From: Solirubrobacter ginsenosidimutans
GTDB taxonomy: Bacteria; Actinomycetota; Thermoleophilia; Solirubrobacterales; Solirubrobacteraceae
Direction: 5' to 3'
Assembly: GCF_027587205.1 (NCBI RefSeq)
Contig: NZ_JAPDOD010000023.1
Span: forward strand, 89,691-153,690
DNA length: 64,000 nt
A model generated the notes under the pieces. That model saw only the letters and a program-made list of their open reading frames with translations, did not search any database and was not told the DNA's origin. Both the position numbers and the translations under genes were made by a program. This document shows positions 33,216-41,479 of this stretch, piece after piece (positions within the stretch are counted from its first letter, which is position 1; every line of letters begins with the position of its first letter).

Positions 33216-34640
33216 ATGACCGAGACCAAGCAGCGGCCGGCGCTGGCTCTCGCCGTGCTGATGGCCGCGACGTTCATCTTCGTCCTGGATTTCTTCATCG
33301 TCAACGTCGCGATCCCGGCGACCCAGAGCGACCTGCAGGCCTCCGACGGCGAGATCCAGCTCGTCGTCACGGGCTACGCGATCGCGCTGGCGTCGTGCCT
33401 GATCGTCGGCGCCCGCCTCGGTGACCTGATCGGCCGCCGGCGGGCGCTGATGCTCGGCCTCGCGCTGTTCACGCTCGCCTCGGCGGTGTGCGGCGTGGCG
33501 GGTGATCCGGCGGTGCTGATCGCCGGGCGGATCGTCCAGGGCCTGGGGGCGGCGCTGTTCTCCCCGCAGGTACTGGCGATCATCGGCGTCACCTACGCGG
33601 GTGAGGCGCGCGTGCGCGCGATCACGCTCTACGGCCTCGTGATGGGGTTGGCCGCGGCGAGCGGCCAGCTGATCGGCGGGCTGCTCATCCACTTCGACGT
33701 GTTCGGGCTGGACTGGCGCAGCTGCTACCTCGTGAACCTGCCCGTGGGTGCCGTCGCGCTGGCGCTCGCCCCGCGCGTGGTGCCGGAGTCGCGCGGCGCG
33801 CAACGCGACCGGCTGGACATCGGCGGGGCCGTGCTGGTGGCCGCGGCGCTGGTGGCGGTCGTCCTGCCGCTGGCCGAGGGTCGCGAGCGCGGCTGGCCGC
33901 TGTGGACGTGGGTGTCGCTGGCCGCCGCCGGCCCGCTGCTCGCCGGCTTCGTCGCCTGGCAGCGCCGGCTGGCCGCCCGCGGCGGTGCGCCGCTGCTGCC
34001 GCCCGCGCTGTTCGCCAAGCGGGCGTTCGTGGTCGGGCTGGTGAGCACGACCGTCTTCTACGCCGGCATGGCGTCGTTCTTCCTCGTCCTCGCGGTCTAC
34101 CTCCAGCAGGGCCGCGGGTTGGACGCGCTGAGCTCCGGCCTGGTGTTCACGCCGCTGGCGGTCGGCTACCTGGCGGCGTCGATCGCCTCCGAGAAGCTCG
34201 TGCCGCGGCTGGGCAAGCAGGCGCTGGCGCTGGGCGGCGTCATCCGCGCGGCGAGCCTGGGCGCGCTGGCGCTGACCGTCGGCGCGATCGGGCTCGGCGG
34301 CGACACCGGCGTGCTGATCCCGGCGCTGGTGGTCGACGGGATCGGCATGGGCCTGCTGACCGCCCCGCTCGTCTCGACCGTCCTGGCGGGGATGGAGGCG
34401 CGTGACGCGGGCGCCGCCACCGGCGTCCTGTCCACCGCCACGCAGGTCGGCAACACGCTCGGCGTCGCCGTGATCGGCGCCGTGTTCTACGGCGCGCTCG
34501 GTGCCGCGGGCGACTTCGCGGGGGCATTCGAGCTGGCGGTGACCGCGATCGTCGGCGTCTCGCTGGCCGTGGCGGCGCTCGTCCAGCTGCTCCCGGGCGT
34601 GGAGCGCATGCCTGCGGGCATCGCCACGGGGGAGGCGTGA
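33216..34640 (+). CDS. MFS transporter, DHA2 drug-efflux type
   Basis: A 474-residue proton-antiport exporter with about 14 helices. Helix 1 signature FVLDFFIVNVAIPATQSDL and motif A (GARLGDLIGRRRALMLG) are clear; motif C-like sequence lies near LAAASGQLIGGLLI. GTG at 33195 is in frame, but ATG at 33216 matches the family N-terminus. No regulator gene is adjacent, unlike the pump at 9265. Its stop codon lies in the loop of a terminator hairpin shared with the convergent M14 gene. Confidence 0.88.
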   Translation: MTETKQRPALALAVLMAATFIFVLDFFIVNVAIPATQSDLQASDGEIQLVVTGYAIALASCLIVGARLGDLIGRRRALMLGLALFTLASAVCGVAGDPAVLIAGRIVQGLGAALFSPQVLAIIGVTYAGEARVRAITLYGLVMGLAAASGQLIGGLLIHFDVFGLDWRSCYLVNLPVGAVALALAPRVVPESRGAQRDRLDIGGAVLVAAALVAVVLPLAEGRERGWPLWTWVSLAAAGPLLAGFVAWQRRLAARGGAPLLPPALFAKRAFVVGLVSTTVFYAGMASFFLVLAVYLQQGRGLDALSSGLVFTPLAVGYLAASIASEKLVPRLGKQALALGGVIRAASLGALALTVGAIGLGGDTGVLIPALVVDGIGMGLLTAPLVSTVLAGMEARDAGAATGVLSTATQVGNTLGVAVIGAVFYGALGAAGDFAGAFELAVTAIVGVSLAVAALVQLLPGVERMPAGIATGEA

Positions 34641-34651
34641 CCGCCTCCCCC
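34628..34651. terminator. Bidirectional hairpin between MFS and M14 genes
   Basis: Perfect ten-base stem, GGGGGAGGCG (34628-34637) and its complement (34642-34651), with loop TGAC containing the MFS stop codon. Located 14 bases before the end of the convergent carboxypeptidase gene. No clear U-tract. Confidence 0.6.
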
Positions 34652-34664
34652 GCCGAGCGATGCT

Positions 34665-37600
34665 CTACGGCGCCGTCGTCGACAGCGTGAACGTCAGCGT
34701 CTTGCTGTACGGGCCGGTGCGCAGGGCGTCGGTGGCCCCGATCGACTGCTTGAAGTCGACCGTCTGCACCCCGTTGCTGACCGGGTTCGAGAGCGCCAGC
34801 AACGGCGTCGGGGCCGCCGAGCCGCCGACCGGCGCGAACGCCGCCGACCCCACGCGGGCCTGCAGGAGCTGCGGCAGCGAGAACGACCCGTTGACCAGAT
34901 GGCCGGTCGCCACGGCGCTCGGATCGGCGACCGAGAGCAGCGCGTCACCCGCCGTGGAGATCAGCGTCGCCGTCGTGCCCGCGGTGTAGTCGTGGGCCAG
35001 GCCCGGCGTGAACGGGCCGAACGAGGCCGCCGCGCCGAGGGTGAGCGACAGCGTCGCCGGCACGGTCCCGCTGGTGTTGCCACTCGTGTTGACCGCCGGG
35101 ATGACCGTGTAGGAGCGCGTGGCGGTGGTGACGTTGCCGGCCACGTCGTGCGAGGTCACGGTGAACGTGAACGTCCCCGGCGTGTCCGTCGGCAGGGTCG
35201 CGCCGTTGGCGGTCGAGCCGACGCAGTCGGCCACGCCGGACCCACCCGCCTCGTCCGCGCAGGCGAACGACACCGGCACCGGCCGGCCCTGCGTGTACAC
35301 GGCCCCGTCGACCGGGTTGGCGATCGTCACCGAGGGCGGCGTCTGCTCGATCAGGAACGTCTGCGACCGCACGGCCTCGACGTTGCCCTTCATGTCGGTG
35401 CCGAACCACTTGACGGTGGTCTTGCCGGTGCTGCCGACGGTCAGCACCTCGCCGGGGCGTCGCGCGCCCTGGTTCTGGTACTGCGGGGAGTCCGCGTTGG
35501 GCGTGGAACCGTCCGTGGTGTAGCGGATCACGGCCGACTCGCCCGGCCAGGTGAACCGGTAGGCGATCGGCTGGTTGGAGACCGTGACGTTGCCCGAGTC
35601 GAGCGTCGTCACCGGCGGCGTGGCGTCCTGCGAGAACTCGTACGCGCCCTGGAGCAGGCCGTAGTTGCCCTCGGCGAATTCCATCGCCGAGTCATGGCCC
35701 TCGTTGACCAGCAGCGGGTTCGGCGTGGTGACGGTCCCGCACGTGGACCCCTGGCCGCCGTTGGTGCCGGGCCCGCCGAAGCAGGGCTGGAAGCCGACGT
35801 TCGTGCGCGTCACCGCGCCCGTGGTCTGATTGACCGAGATCCGCTGGGCGCCGGCCTCGAACGAGTAGGCGACGATGCCCTTGCGGTACCACTGATCGTC
35901 GGCCGAGTTGCCCGCGGCGGAGTACAGGACGTCCGCGATCGGGCCGGTGCGCTGCGGCAGGATCACCGTCCCGCGCGAGGAGCGGATGTGCGACAGGATC
36001 TCGTCGGCGACGTCGAAGAAGTAGTTCTCGATGCCGATGTTCGGCGCCGGCAGCGTCACGCGGCCCTGCTGGACGTAGGAGCCGGGCGCCCACATGAAGT
36101 ACCCGCCGTGGGTGTGGATGTTGATCGCGAACTTGATCTTCGGGAACGTGTCCACGAGCCAGTGCTCGTTGCGGATCTCGGGCTCGGACTGCTCGAACGG
36201 CCCGGAGTAGGTCTCGTTCGTGCAGTTGGTGCTCGCGCCGGAGTAGCCGTCGAAGAGCGACCCGACGCTGTTGTTGCGGTTGAGGTCGACGCCCCAGTTG
36301 TTGCGCCCGCCGATCGCGCCGCTGGCGGCGTTGACCGGGCAGTAGTCGACGAGGTTCTTGCGCTGGACGCTCGAGTCGTAGAACGAGTAGTGCGACCCGT
36401 CCGGGTTCACCGACGGGAGGATGAAGATGTCGAGGTTGTCGACGTAGGCCTTCGTCGTCGGGTCGATCGCGTAGTTGCGCACGAGCCGCTCGGCGGTCTC
36501 GACGCAGGTGATCGGCGTCACCCACTCGCGCGCGTGCTGCTCGCAGTAGATGAACACGCCGGTCTTCGTGCCGTCGCGGTGCTTGCCGATCCGCATGACG
36601 CGCATCGGGAACGGCCCGCGCTGCACGCTCGGGGGCGCGGCGAGGAAGTCCGACAGCTGCACCTTGGCGCGCACCGGCACGATCCCCGCGCCCGCGTTGC
36701 CGGCGTAGGTGTAGGCGGTGACGAGCGCGCTCGCGGCCTCGCTGCCGTTGATCGCGGCGACCACCTGCGCCGCCGTGCTGCTCGGCGCCCCGGCGGCGTC
36801 CGTCGCCAGGTTCACCACGATGTCGTTGCCGGTGACGGTCACGCCGAGCGCCGAGCTGGGCGAGCCCGGGTGCTTGAACTCGGCGCTGATCAGGTTGCCG
36901 CCGAGATGGCCCATGGCCTTGGAGAACAGCTGCACCGCGAGCGGCTGGTTGGCGGTCGCCGGGTTGGAGCCTGACGCCGTCGTCCCGGCCATCATCGCCA
37001 TCGCGGGACGCTGGTAGCCGGGCGACTTCTCCGGCAGCGGGACGATCTCGGCGATGTCCGGGAACTCGGCGGCGAGCGCGTCCAGCCGCCCGTACGCCTC
37101 GGTCGGGTCCATGTACTTGGTGATGAAGTCCTTCAGGAAGCCGCCGGCGCGCGTCGGCAGCTCGGCCCCGGCCCACTCCTTGACGGAGCTCGTGTCGACC
37201 GACCCGGTGCTGGCCGCGACGCGGACCGTGATGTCGGACGCCTTGAGGTTCGCGTCGTCGCCGCGCAGCGGCAGCAGGATGCGGTGGTACATGTACTGCC
37301 CGGCGTCGACGAGCTTGTTGCCCGTGCTGGCCGAGTCGTTGCCGTCGGGCGTGATGGCGCTGTTGTTGATGTTCACGCCGGTGCGGAAGACGCCGTCCGG
37401 GCCGGCGTAGGCCATCGTCAGCACCGGGCCGGTGGTCGGCGTCGTCGCCTTGTTGTGCGCCTCGACGTAGAGGAACTTGCCCGCGTAGTTGGTGAAGGTG
37501 TACGCGCGCATGATCACGGTCTCGCCCGGCGGCGCCACCGCACCCTTGGCCTTGCCCGCGGCCGGAGCGCCTTCGACGGCGTACTCCCGCGCCTTGCGCT

Positions 37601-37949
37601 CTGCCTCGTCCGTCGCCGCGATCTCGGCCTTGCGGGCCAGCCAGGTGTTGCGATCCGCGATCGTCTCGCCGATCGTGTAGCCCTCCGCGCGCAGCACGCC
37701 TTCCTCTGCGTCGTTGAGGTAGACGGCGGCCTCGGTCGGTTCGCCGACATAGCCGACGTCGTACTTGCTCTGCAGCTGGTCGATCTCGTCACGGGTGTCC
37801 GCCGTGACCATCACCAATCGCCGCCCCGCGTCGTCCGGCAGCTGCGCGAACGCCTGGCTCGCTCCCAAGGGCGACGCCAACGCCAGACCGAGCAGCGCCG
37901 TCACTCGCGCGCGCCTCGTCGTGAGACCTACTGACCCTCTCCCGACCAT
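34665..37949 (-). CDS. Secreted M14-family zinc carboxypeptidase, multidomain
   Basis: A 1094-residue exported peptidase. Signal peptide 1-36 (VTALLGLALASPLGASQAFA). An inhibitor-like propeptide follows (RLVMVTADTRDEIDQL). The M14 domain has the zinc motif EQHAREWVTP (His and Glu near 468), the loop LPSVNPDGSHYSF, INIHTHGGYF (third zinc ligand, near 610) and catalytic Glu in VAYSFEAGAQ (near 696). An inserted segment (about 340-440) interrupts the start of the domain. Then come a chitobiase/HYR-like region (IRYTTDGSTPN), an Ig-like region (YTQGRPVPVSFACADEAGGS) and the shared C-terminal domain. GGAGGG precedes the ATG by six bases. Probably a digestive exopeptidase. Confidence 0.9.
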   Translation of the reverse strand: MVGRGSVGLTTRRARVTALLGLALASPLGASQAFAQLPDDAGRRLVMVTADTRDEIDQLQSKYDVGYVGEPTEAAVYLNDAEEGVLRAEGYTIGETIADRNTWLARKAEIAATDEAERKAREYAVEGAPAAGKAKGAVAPPGETVIMRAYTFTNYAGKFLYVEAHNKATTPTTGPVLTMAYAGPDGVFRTGVNINNSAITPDGNDSASTGNKLVDAGQYMYHRILLPLRGDDANLKASDITVRVAASTGSVDTSSVKEWAGAELPTRAGGFLKDFITKYMDPTEAYGRLDALAAEFPDIAEIVPLPEKSPGYQRPAMAMMAGTTASGSNPATANQPLAVQLFSKAMGHLGGNLISAEFKHPGSPSSALGVTVTGNDIVVNLATDAAGAPSSTAAQVVAAINGSEAASALVTAYTYAGNAGAGIVPVRAKVQLSDFLAAPPSVQRGPFPMRVMRIGKHRDGTKTGVFIYCEQHAREWVTPITCVETAERLVRNYAIDPTTKAYVDNLDIFILPSVNPDGSHYSFYDSSVQRKNLVDYCPVNAASGAIGGRNNWGVDLNRNNSVGSLFDGYSGASTNCTNETYSGPFEQSEPEIRNEHWLVDTFPKIKFAINIHTHGGYFMWAPGSYVQQGRVTLPAPNIGIENYFFDVADEILSHIRSSRGTVILPQRTGPIADVLYSAAGNSADDQWYRKGIVAYSFEAGAQRISVNQTTGAVTRTNVGFQPCFGGPGTNGGQGSTCGTVTTPNPLLVNEGHDSAMEFAEGNYGLLQGAYEFSQDATPPVTTLDSGNVTVSNQPIAYRFTWPGESAVIRYTTDGSTPNADSPQYQNQGARRPGEVLTVGSTGKTTVKWFGTDMKGNVEAVRSQTFLIEQTPPSVTIANPVDGAVYTQGRPVPVSFACADEAGGSGVADCVGSTANGATLPTDTPGTFTFTVTSHDVAGNVTTATRSYTVIPAVNTSGNTSGTVPATLSLTLGAAASFGPFTPGLAHDYTAGTTATLISTAGDALLSVADPSAVATGHLVNGSFSLPQLLQARVGSAAFAPVGGSAAPTPLLALSNPVSNGVQTVDFKQSIGATDALRTGPYSKTLTFTLSTTAP

Positions 37950-38080
37950 GAATCCCTCCGGTCATCTTGCACTCAGACCACTCTCCTGAGCGAAGCTCCC
38001 AGACTCTCTGGCGTCCCGCGAGGGGTGCGAGGTGTGGAGATGTCTCCGCAGTTGACCTACGGCTCGTAGGATCTTGCGCA

Positions 38081-38950
38081 ATGGCGGCGATGAACCGAAC
38101 GAAGACGGTGGCGACGCTCGCGCTCCTACTGCTCGCCGGATGTGGATCAGCGTCTCCGCCGCCCGCACGGTTCGACGAGCGCCGCGCCTGGTCGCTGATC
38201 GAGCTGCAGGTGGCCGCAGGCCAGCGTCCGGCCGGGTCGCGGCAGCTCCGCCGCCTGGCGGTGCGGCTACGCGACCGGATGCCCGGCGGCCGGTTCGAGG
38301 CGATCCCCGGCCAGCCGGGGCTGCGCAACGTCGTCGCCCGGCTCCCGGGACGCCGGCCGGGGATCGTCGTCGGCGCCCACTACGACACGCTCGTCAAGCC
38401 CAAGGGATTCGTCGGAGCCAACAACGGCGCGGCGGGCAGCGCGATCGTCGTGGAGCTCAGCCGGGCATTGTCCCGGATGCCGCGCCCGCGCAACGCGCGC
38501 GAGGTGACGTTCGTGCTCTTCGACGGCGAAGAGCCGCCGAGCGGCTTGCCGGAGGACGACCCCGATTTCGCCAACAGCGGGCTCCGCGGCTCGCGGGCCT
38601 ACGTGCGCGCCCATCCGGATGAGACCGCCCAGATGATTCTGCTCGACTACGTGGGCAATCGCGGTCTGCGGCTCCCGCGTGAGGGGACGTCGGACGTGCC
38701 GTTGTGGAACGCATTGCGCGCGGCGGCGGGCGCCGTCGGCCAGCAGTCGGTGTTCCCCGACGAGACCGGGACCGCGATCATCGACGATCACACGCCGTTC
38801 CTCGAGACGCGGGTGCCGGCGATCGACCTGATCGACTGGAGCTACCCGGGCCACACGCTCCAGGACGGCATCGACCAGCTGTCCCCGAAGGCGATCGACG
38901 CCGTGGGTGAGAGCGTGCTGGAGCTGGTGACGCGCCTCGAGCGCGGCTAG
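38081..38950 (+). CDS. M28-family zinc peptidase, lipoprotein, with an altered metal ligand
   Basis: A 289-residue protein. Signal peptide with lipobox LLLLAGC (Cys21) predicts a lipoprotein on the outer face. M28 motifs: VVGAHYDT (His100, Asp102), DGEEP (catalytic Glu and zinc Glu), LLDYVGN (Asp) and SYPGHTLQD (His). The bridging aspartate normally found in G-x-N/D-D-G-A-S/A-G is Asn here (GANNGAAG, Asn115). It could alter metal binding or abolish activity. TAGGAT (38067-38072) ends eight bases before the ATG. The TAG stop (38948-38950) overlaps the left end of repeat copy B. Confidence 0.82.
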   Translation: MAAMNRTKTVATLALLLLAGCGSASPPPARFDERRAWSLIELQVAAGQRPAGSRQLRRLAVRLRDRMPGGRFEAIPGQPGLRNVVARLPGRRPGIVVGAHYDTLVKPKGFVGANNGAAGSAIVVELSRALSRMPRPRNAREVTFVLFDGEEPPSGLPEDDPDFANSGLRGSRAYVRAHPDETAQMILLDYVGNRGLRLPREGTSDVPLWNALRAAAGAVGQQSVFPDETGTAIIDDHTPFLETRVPAIDLIDWSYPGHTLQDGIDQLSPKAIDAVGESVLELVTRLERG

Positions 38951-39335
38951 GGACGAACGTCAACTGCGCCGGGTGGGGAGGGGGAGTGGCGCACCCTCCG
39001 GGTCCGACTGTCGTGGACCGCCTCGGTGCGCGGCTCTGTTGGGGTCGAAGTGCCGTGCTGGGATACCGACAGTTACGGGCGTGGTGCTGACACCCCGGTC
39101 CGCGCCGGGCCTTGCGGTGATCGGTTTCGGCGAGCAACGAAGTCATGCGCGTGGGGGGTGACGAACAAATGCGTCCTGTGAGGACTCATTTGTTCCTCAC
39201 CCCCGCCAGCGCGCCAACTCGACCAGTGCGAACCTGATCGAAACTCGCGATCCGGCCCTCAAACGCGCACGGTCAACCACGGCGACCGGCGCGCCACTCC
39301 CCCTCCCCCACCCGGCGCAGTTGACGTTCGTCCCT
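38949..39335. repeat. Repeat element, copy B (387 bp, opposite orientation to copy A)
   Basis: Second copy of the element at 2752-3262. Bases 38949-39283 are the reverse complement of 2928-3262 at equal length with about two differences by eye. The remaining end (39292-39335) matches the outer 45 bases of copy A's left arm; about 120 bases between are missing, so this copy keeps one full arm and only the tip of the other. Its hairpin is at 39155-39203. CTAG sits at both borders (38947-38950, 39336-39339). The left end supplies the last bases of the M28 stop codon, and the right end abuts the stop codon of the convergent gene. Confidence 0.82.
39155..39203. terminator. Central hairpin of repeat copy B
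   Basis: Arms 39155-39177 and 39181-39203 with a GTG loop; the same 23-bp stem with the same two mismatches as in copy A. Between convergent genes, it could stop both transcripts. Confidence 0.4.
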
Positions 39336-39998
39336 CTAGGCCGCGGCGGCGGGACGGGTCACGCGCCGCGCGCGGACCGCTTCGCCCGCGAGCCACTCGA
39401 TGCGCTCGTAGTGGCGGGTCCGCACGAGGTCTGGCCGCACGAGCCCGTTGCCGGCGACCGCCAGCACCGATGGCAGCTGCAGGTAGCCGCGCAGCGACTC
39501 CGGGCCGATCCTCCCGCTCGCGATGAAGCGCATCTCCGGGTAGATCGCCGCGACGGTCTCGACGAAGGCCGGCCCGCCGAGCAGGTCGACCGGGAAGAGA
39601 CAGACGGTGCGGATGCCCAGCGCGTGCATCCGCCCGATCTCGCTCGGCGTCGCGACCCCGGGGAAGAACGGGAGCTCGAGCTCGCGGCATGCGTGCACGA
39701 TCTCCATGTCGGTCACGGGCGCCGTCGCGAAGTGCGCGCCCGCGCGCACGGCGATCCCGGCCGCGTCGGTCGTCCGGATATTCCCGACGCCGACCAGCAG
39801 GCCATCGACGCGCCGCGCGGCCCGGATCGCGCCGCTGCGCGACTCCGCGAGCTGCAGGCACGGAACGCCGCCGCGGGAGAGGCTGGCGCCGACGGCCTCG
39901 ATCTGCTCGGCATCGTCGAGCGCCGCGACGGCGACGATCCGGCTCTGAGCGAGCCGGCCGACCACGGCGGACTCGCCTATGTCCTGAACGCGATTCAT
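39336..39998 (-). CDS. KDPG/KHG aldolase-fold protein lacking catalytic residues
   Basis: A 220-residue TIM-barrel protein that follows the 2-keto-3-deoxy-6-phosphogluconate aldolase pattern throughout (RIVAVAALDDAEQI, RGGVPCLQLAES, VGVGNIRTTDAAGIAVRAGA, FPGVATPSEI, RFIASGRIGPESL, VLAVAGNGLV). The Schiff-base lysine, Lys133 in E. coli Eda (KFFP), is Cys133 here (CLFP), and the catalytic glutamate (LEVT) is Gln49 (LQLA). It therefore cannot work as a class I aldolase. It may bind a phosphorylated or keto ligand, or use new chemistry. TAGGAT lies nine bases before the ATG. Its end abuts repeat copy B. Confidence 0.8.
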   Translation of the reverse strand: MNRVQDIGESAVVGRLAQSRIVAVAALDDAEQIEAVGASLSRGGVPCLQLAESRSGAIRAARRVDGLLVGVGNIRTTDAAGIAVRAGAHFATAPVTDMEIVHACRELELPFFPGVATPSEIGRMHALGIRTVCLFPVDLLGGPAFVETVAAIYPEMRFIASGRIGPESLRGYLQLPSVLAVAGNGLVRPDLVRTRHYERIEWLAGEAVRARRVTRPAAAA

Positions 39999-40082
39999 CG
40001 CGCAATGATCCTACAGACCTTAGGACTTAGCTGTCGATCATTCGTCCGCAAGGCATTTGCGACCTACCTCGTGTTCCTACGG

Positions 40083-40106
40083 AGGTGTGGACTTAACTCC
40101 ACACCT
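40083..40106. promoter_or_regulatory. Inverted repeat upstream of the metal-permease operon
   Basis: AGGTGTGGA (40083-40091) and TCCACACCT (40098-40106) are perfect complements with a six-base spacer, 45 bases before the permease start. A related GGTGTGTGG lies at 40120-40128. Position suits an operator for a metal-sensing regulator or a leader hairpin. Confidence 0.45.
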
Positions 40107-40150
40107 GCGACCCCTAGACCGGTGTGTGGTGAGAGACAGACGATGCCCCG

Positions 40151-41479
40151 ATGGCAGGACTCCTCATCAACGCCCGCGTCCCGCGGCTGCGCGTCCCGGG
40201 GATCGCGGCGTTGGGCGCGGCGGTGGCGCTCTCGCCCTATGTGTGGATGGAAAGCTGGCGCGGCCTCGGCTTCTCGCCCGCGTACGTCCCCTTCCATCTC
40301 TGGTGCTGGTTGCCGTTCGTCGTGCTGGCGGCGCTCGCCGGCGGGCTCGATCGGCGTGCCGCCGCCCTGCTCGGCGCTGCGCTGGTCGCGGGGACGGTCG
40401 CCGCCGTGCAGCTCTCGCAGACGCTCGACCCCAGCGACCGCGCACTCGGCGTCGCCCTGCCCGGTCTCCTGACCCTCGGGGTCGCCGGCACCTGGGGCGT
40501 GCTGTCGCGGCGGCGTCGCAGCGTGGCGATCGGCGGCTTCGCGCTGATCGCGCTGCTGATCGCCGCAGGCCGTCTGCTGCAGGTGGGTGATCTCGCACGC
40601 GTGCAGACGTTCCTGGTGATCGGGACGTCGATCGCGGTCGAGGCGCTGCCGTTCGTGCTGCTCGGCGCGGCGGTGTCGGCGGCGATCGAGGTGTTCGTCC
40701 CCGAGCGGTGGTTTGCCGCGATCGCGCGGCTGCCTTTGCCGTTGCAGATTCCCGGCGTGGCGCTCGCGGGGTTGGCGATGCCGGTGTGCGAGTGCGGATC
40801 GGTGCCGGTCGCGCGGCGCTTGATCGTGCGGGGCGCGCATCCCGCAGCGGGGATCGCCTTCATGCTCGCCGCGCCGGTCATCAACCCGGTCGTGCTGTTC
40901 TCGACCGCGGTCGCCTATCGCGGGCGCGGGGCGCTGGAGATGGTGATCGGGCGCGCCACGCTCGGGCTGGTCGTGGCGCTTGCGGCCGGCACGCTGATCG
41001 CCCGCGGCGGCGCCGGCAAGCTGGTCGACAACGCGCGCGCCCACGATCCCGGGCACGAGCACCACCACCACGGGGATGGGCGCGCGCGGGGCTTCGTCGA
41101 CCACCTCGCGGCCGATCTGCTGTTGATGGGCAGGTTCATCGTGCTCGGCGCGGCACTGGCGGCGGCGATGCAGACCGTGATCCCCCAGAGCGTCTTCACC
41201 GGCGTGCTCACCTCACCCGTGATCGGCGCGCTGCTGATGATCGTGCTCGCGTTCTTTCTCTCGCTCTGCTCGGAGGCCGACGCCTTCGTCGCGGTGTCGT
41301 TCATCCAGTTCCCGCTCGGCCCGCAACTCGCGTTCCTCGCCGCCGGGCCGGTGCTCGACACCAAGCTCGCGCTGCTCTACGGCGGCACGTTCGGACGGGC
41401 GTTCGTGCTCAAGCTCGCGCTCGTGGTGGTGCCCGTCGTCGTGGCGGGCTCGATGGTCTTTCAGGCGGTGGCGGGATGA
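40151..41479 (+). CDS. ArsP/SO_0444-like permease with extended N-terminus
   Basis: A 442-residue membrane protein. The first about 150 residues hold four extra helices; the rest matches the UPF0718/ArsP_1 permease family with the diagnostic LAMPVCECGSVPVARRL (near 210-225), APVINPVVLFSTAVAY and a late LCSEADAFVAVSF. A His-rich cytoplasmic loop (HDPGHEHHHHGDG, near 300) suggests metal binding. Family members export organoarsenicals or divalent metals. It is followed by a TIGR03943 protein with an ATGA overlap; that pair recurs near zinc-uptake genes in actinobacteria and Gram-positives. Confidence 0.82.
   Translation: MAGLLINARVPRLRVPGIAALGAAVALSPYVWMESWRGLGFSPAYVPFHLWCWLPFVVLAALAGGLDRRAAALLGAALVAGTVAAVQLSQTLDPSDRALGVALPGLLTLGVAGTWGVLSRRRRSVAIGGFALIALLIAAGRLLQVGDLARVQTFLVIGTSIAVEALPFVLLGAAVSAAIEVFVPERWFAAIARLPLPLQIPGVALAGLAMPVCECGSVPVARRLIVRGAHPAAGIAFMLAAPVINPVVLFSTAVAYRGRGALEMVIGRATLGLVVALAAGTLIARGGAGKLVDNARAHDPGHEHHHHGDGRARGFVDHLAADLLLMGRFIVLGAALAAAMQTVIPQSVFTGVLTSPVIGALLMIVLAFFLSLCSEADAFVAVSFIQFPLGPQLAFLAAGPVLDTKLALLYGGTFGRAFVLKLALVVVPVVVAGSMVFQAVAG

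Noticed and set aside
34899..36974. 691-codon open frame antisense to the M14 peptidase
   Set aside because: Arg/Val/Asp-rich composition typical of antisense frames in high-GC genes; the opposite strand holds an unmistakable peptidase.
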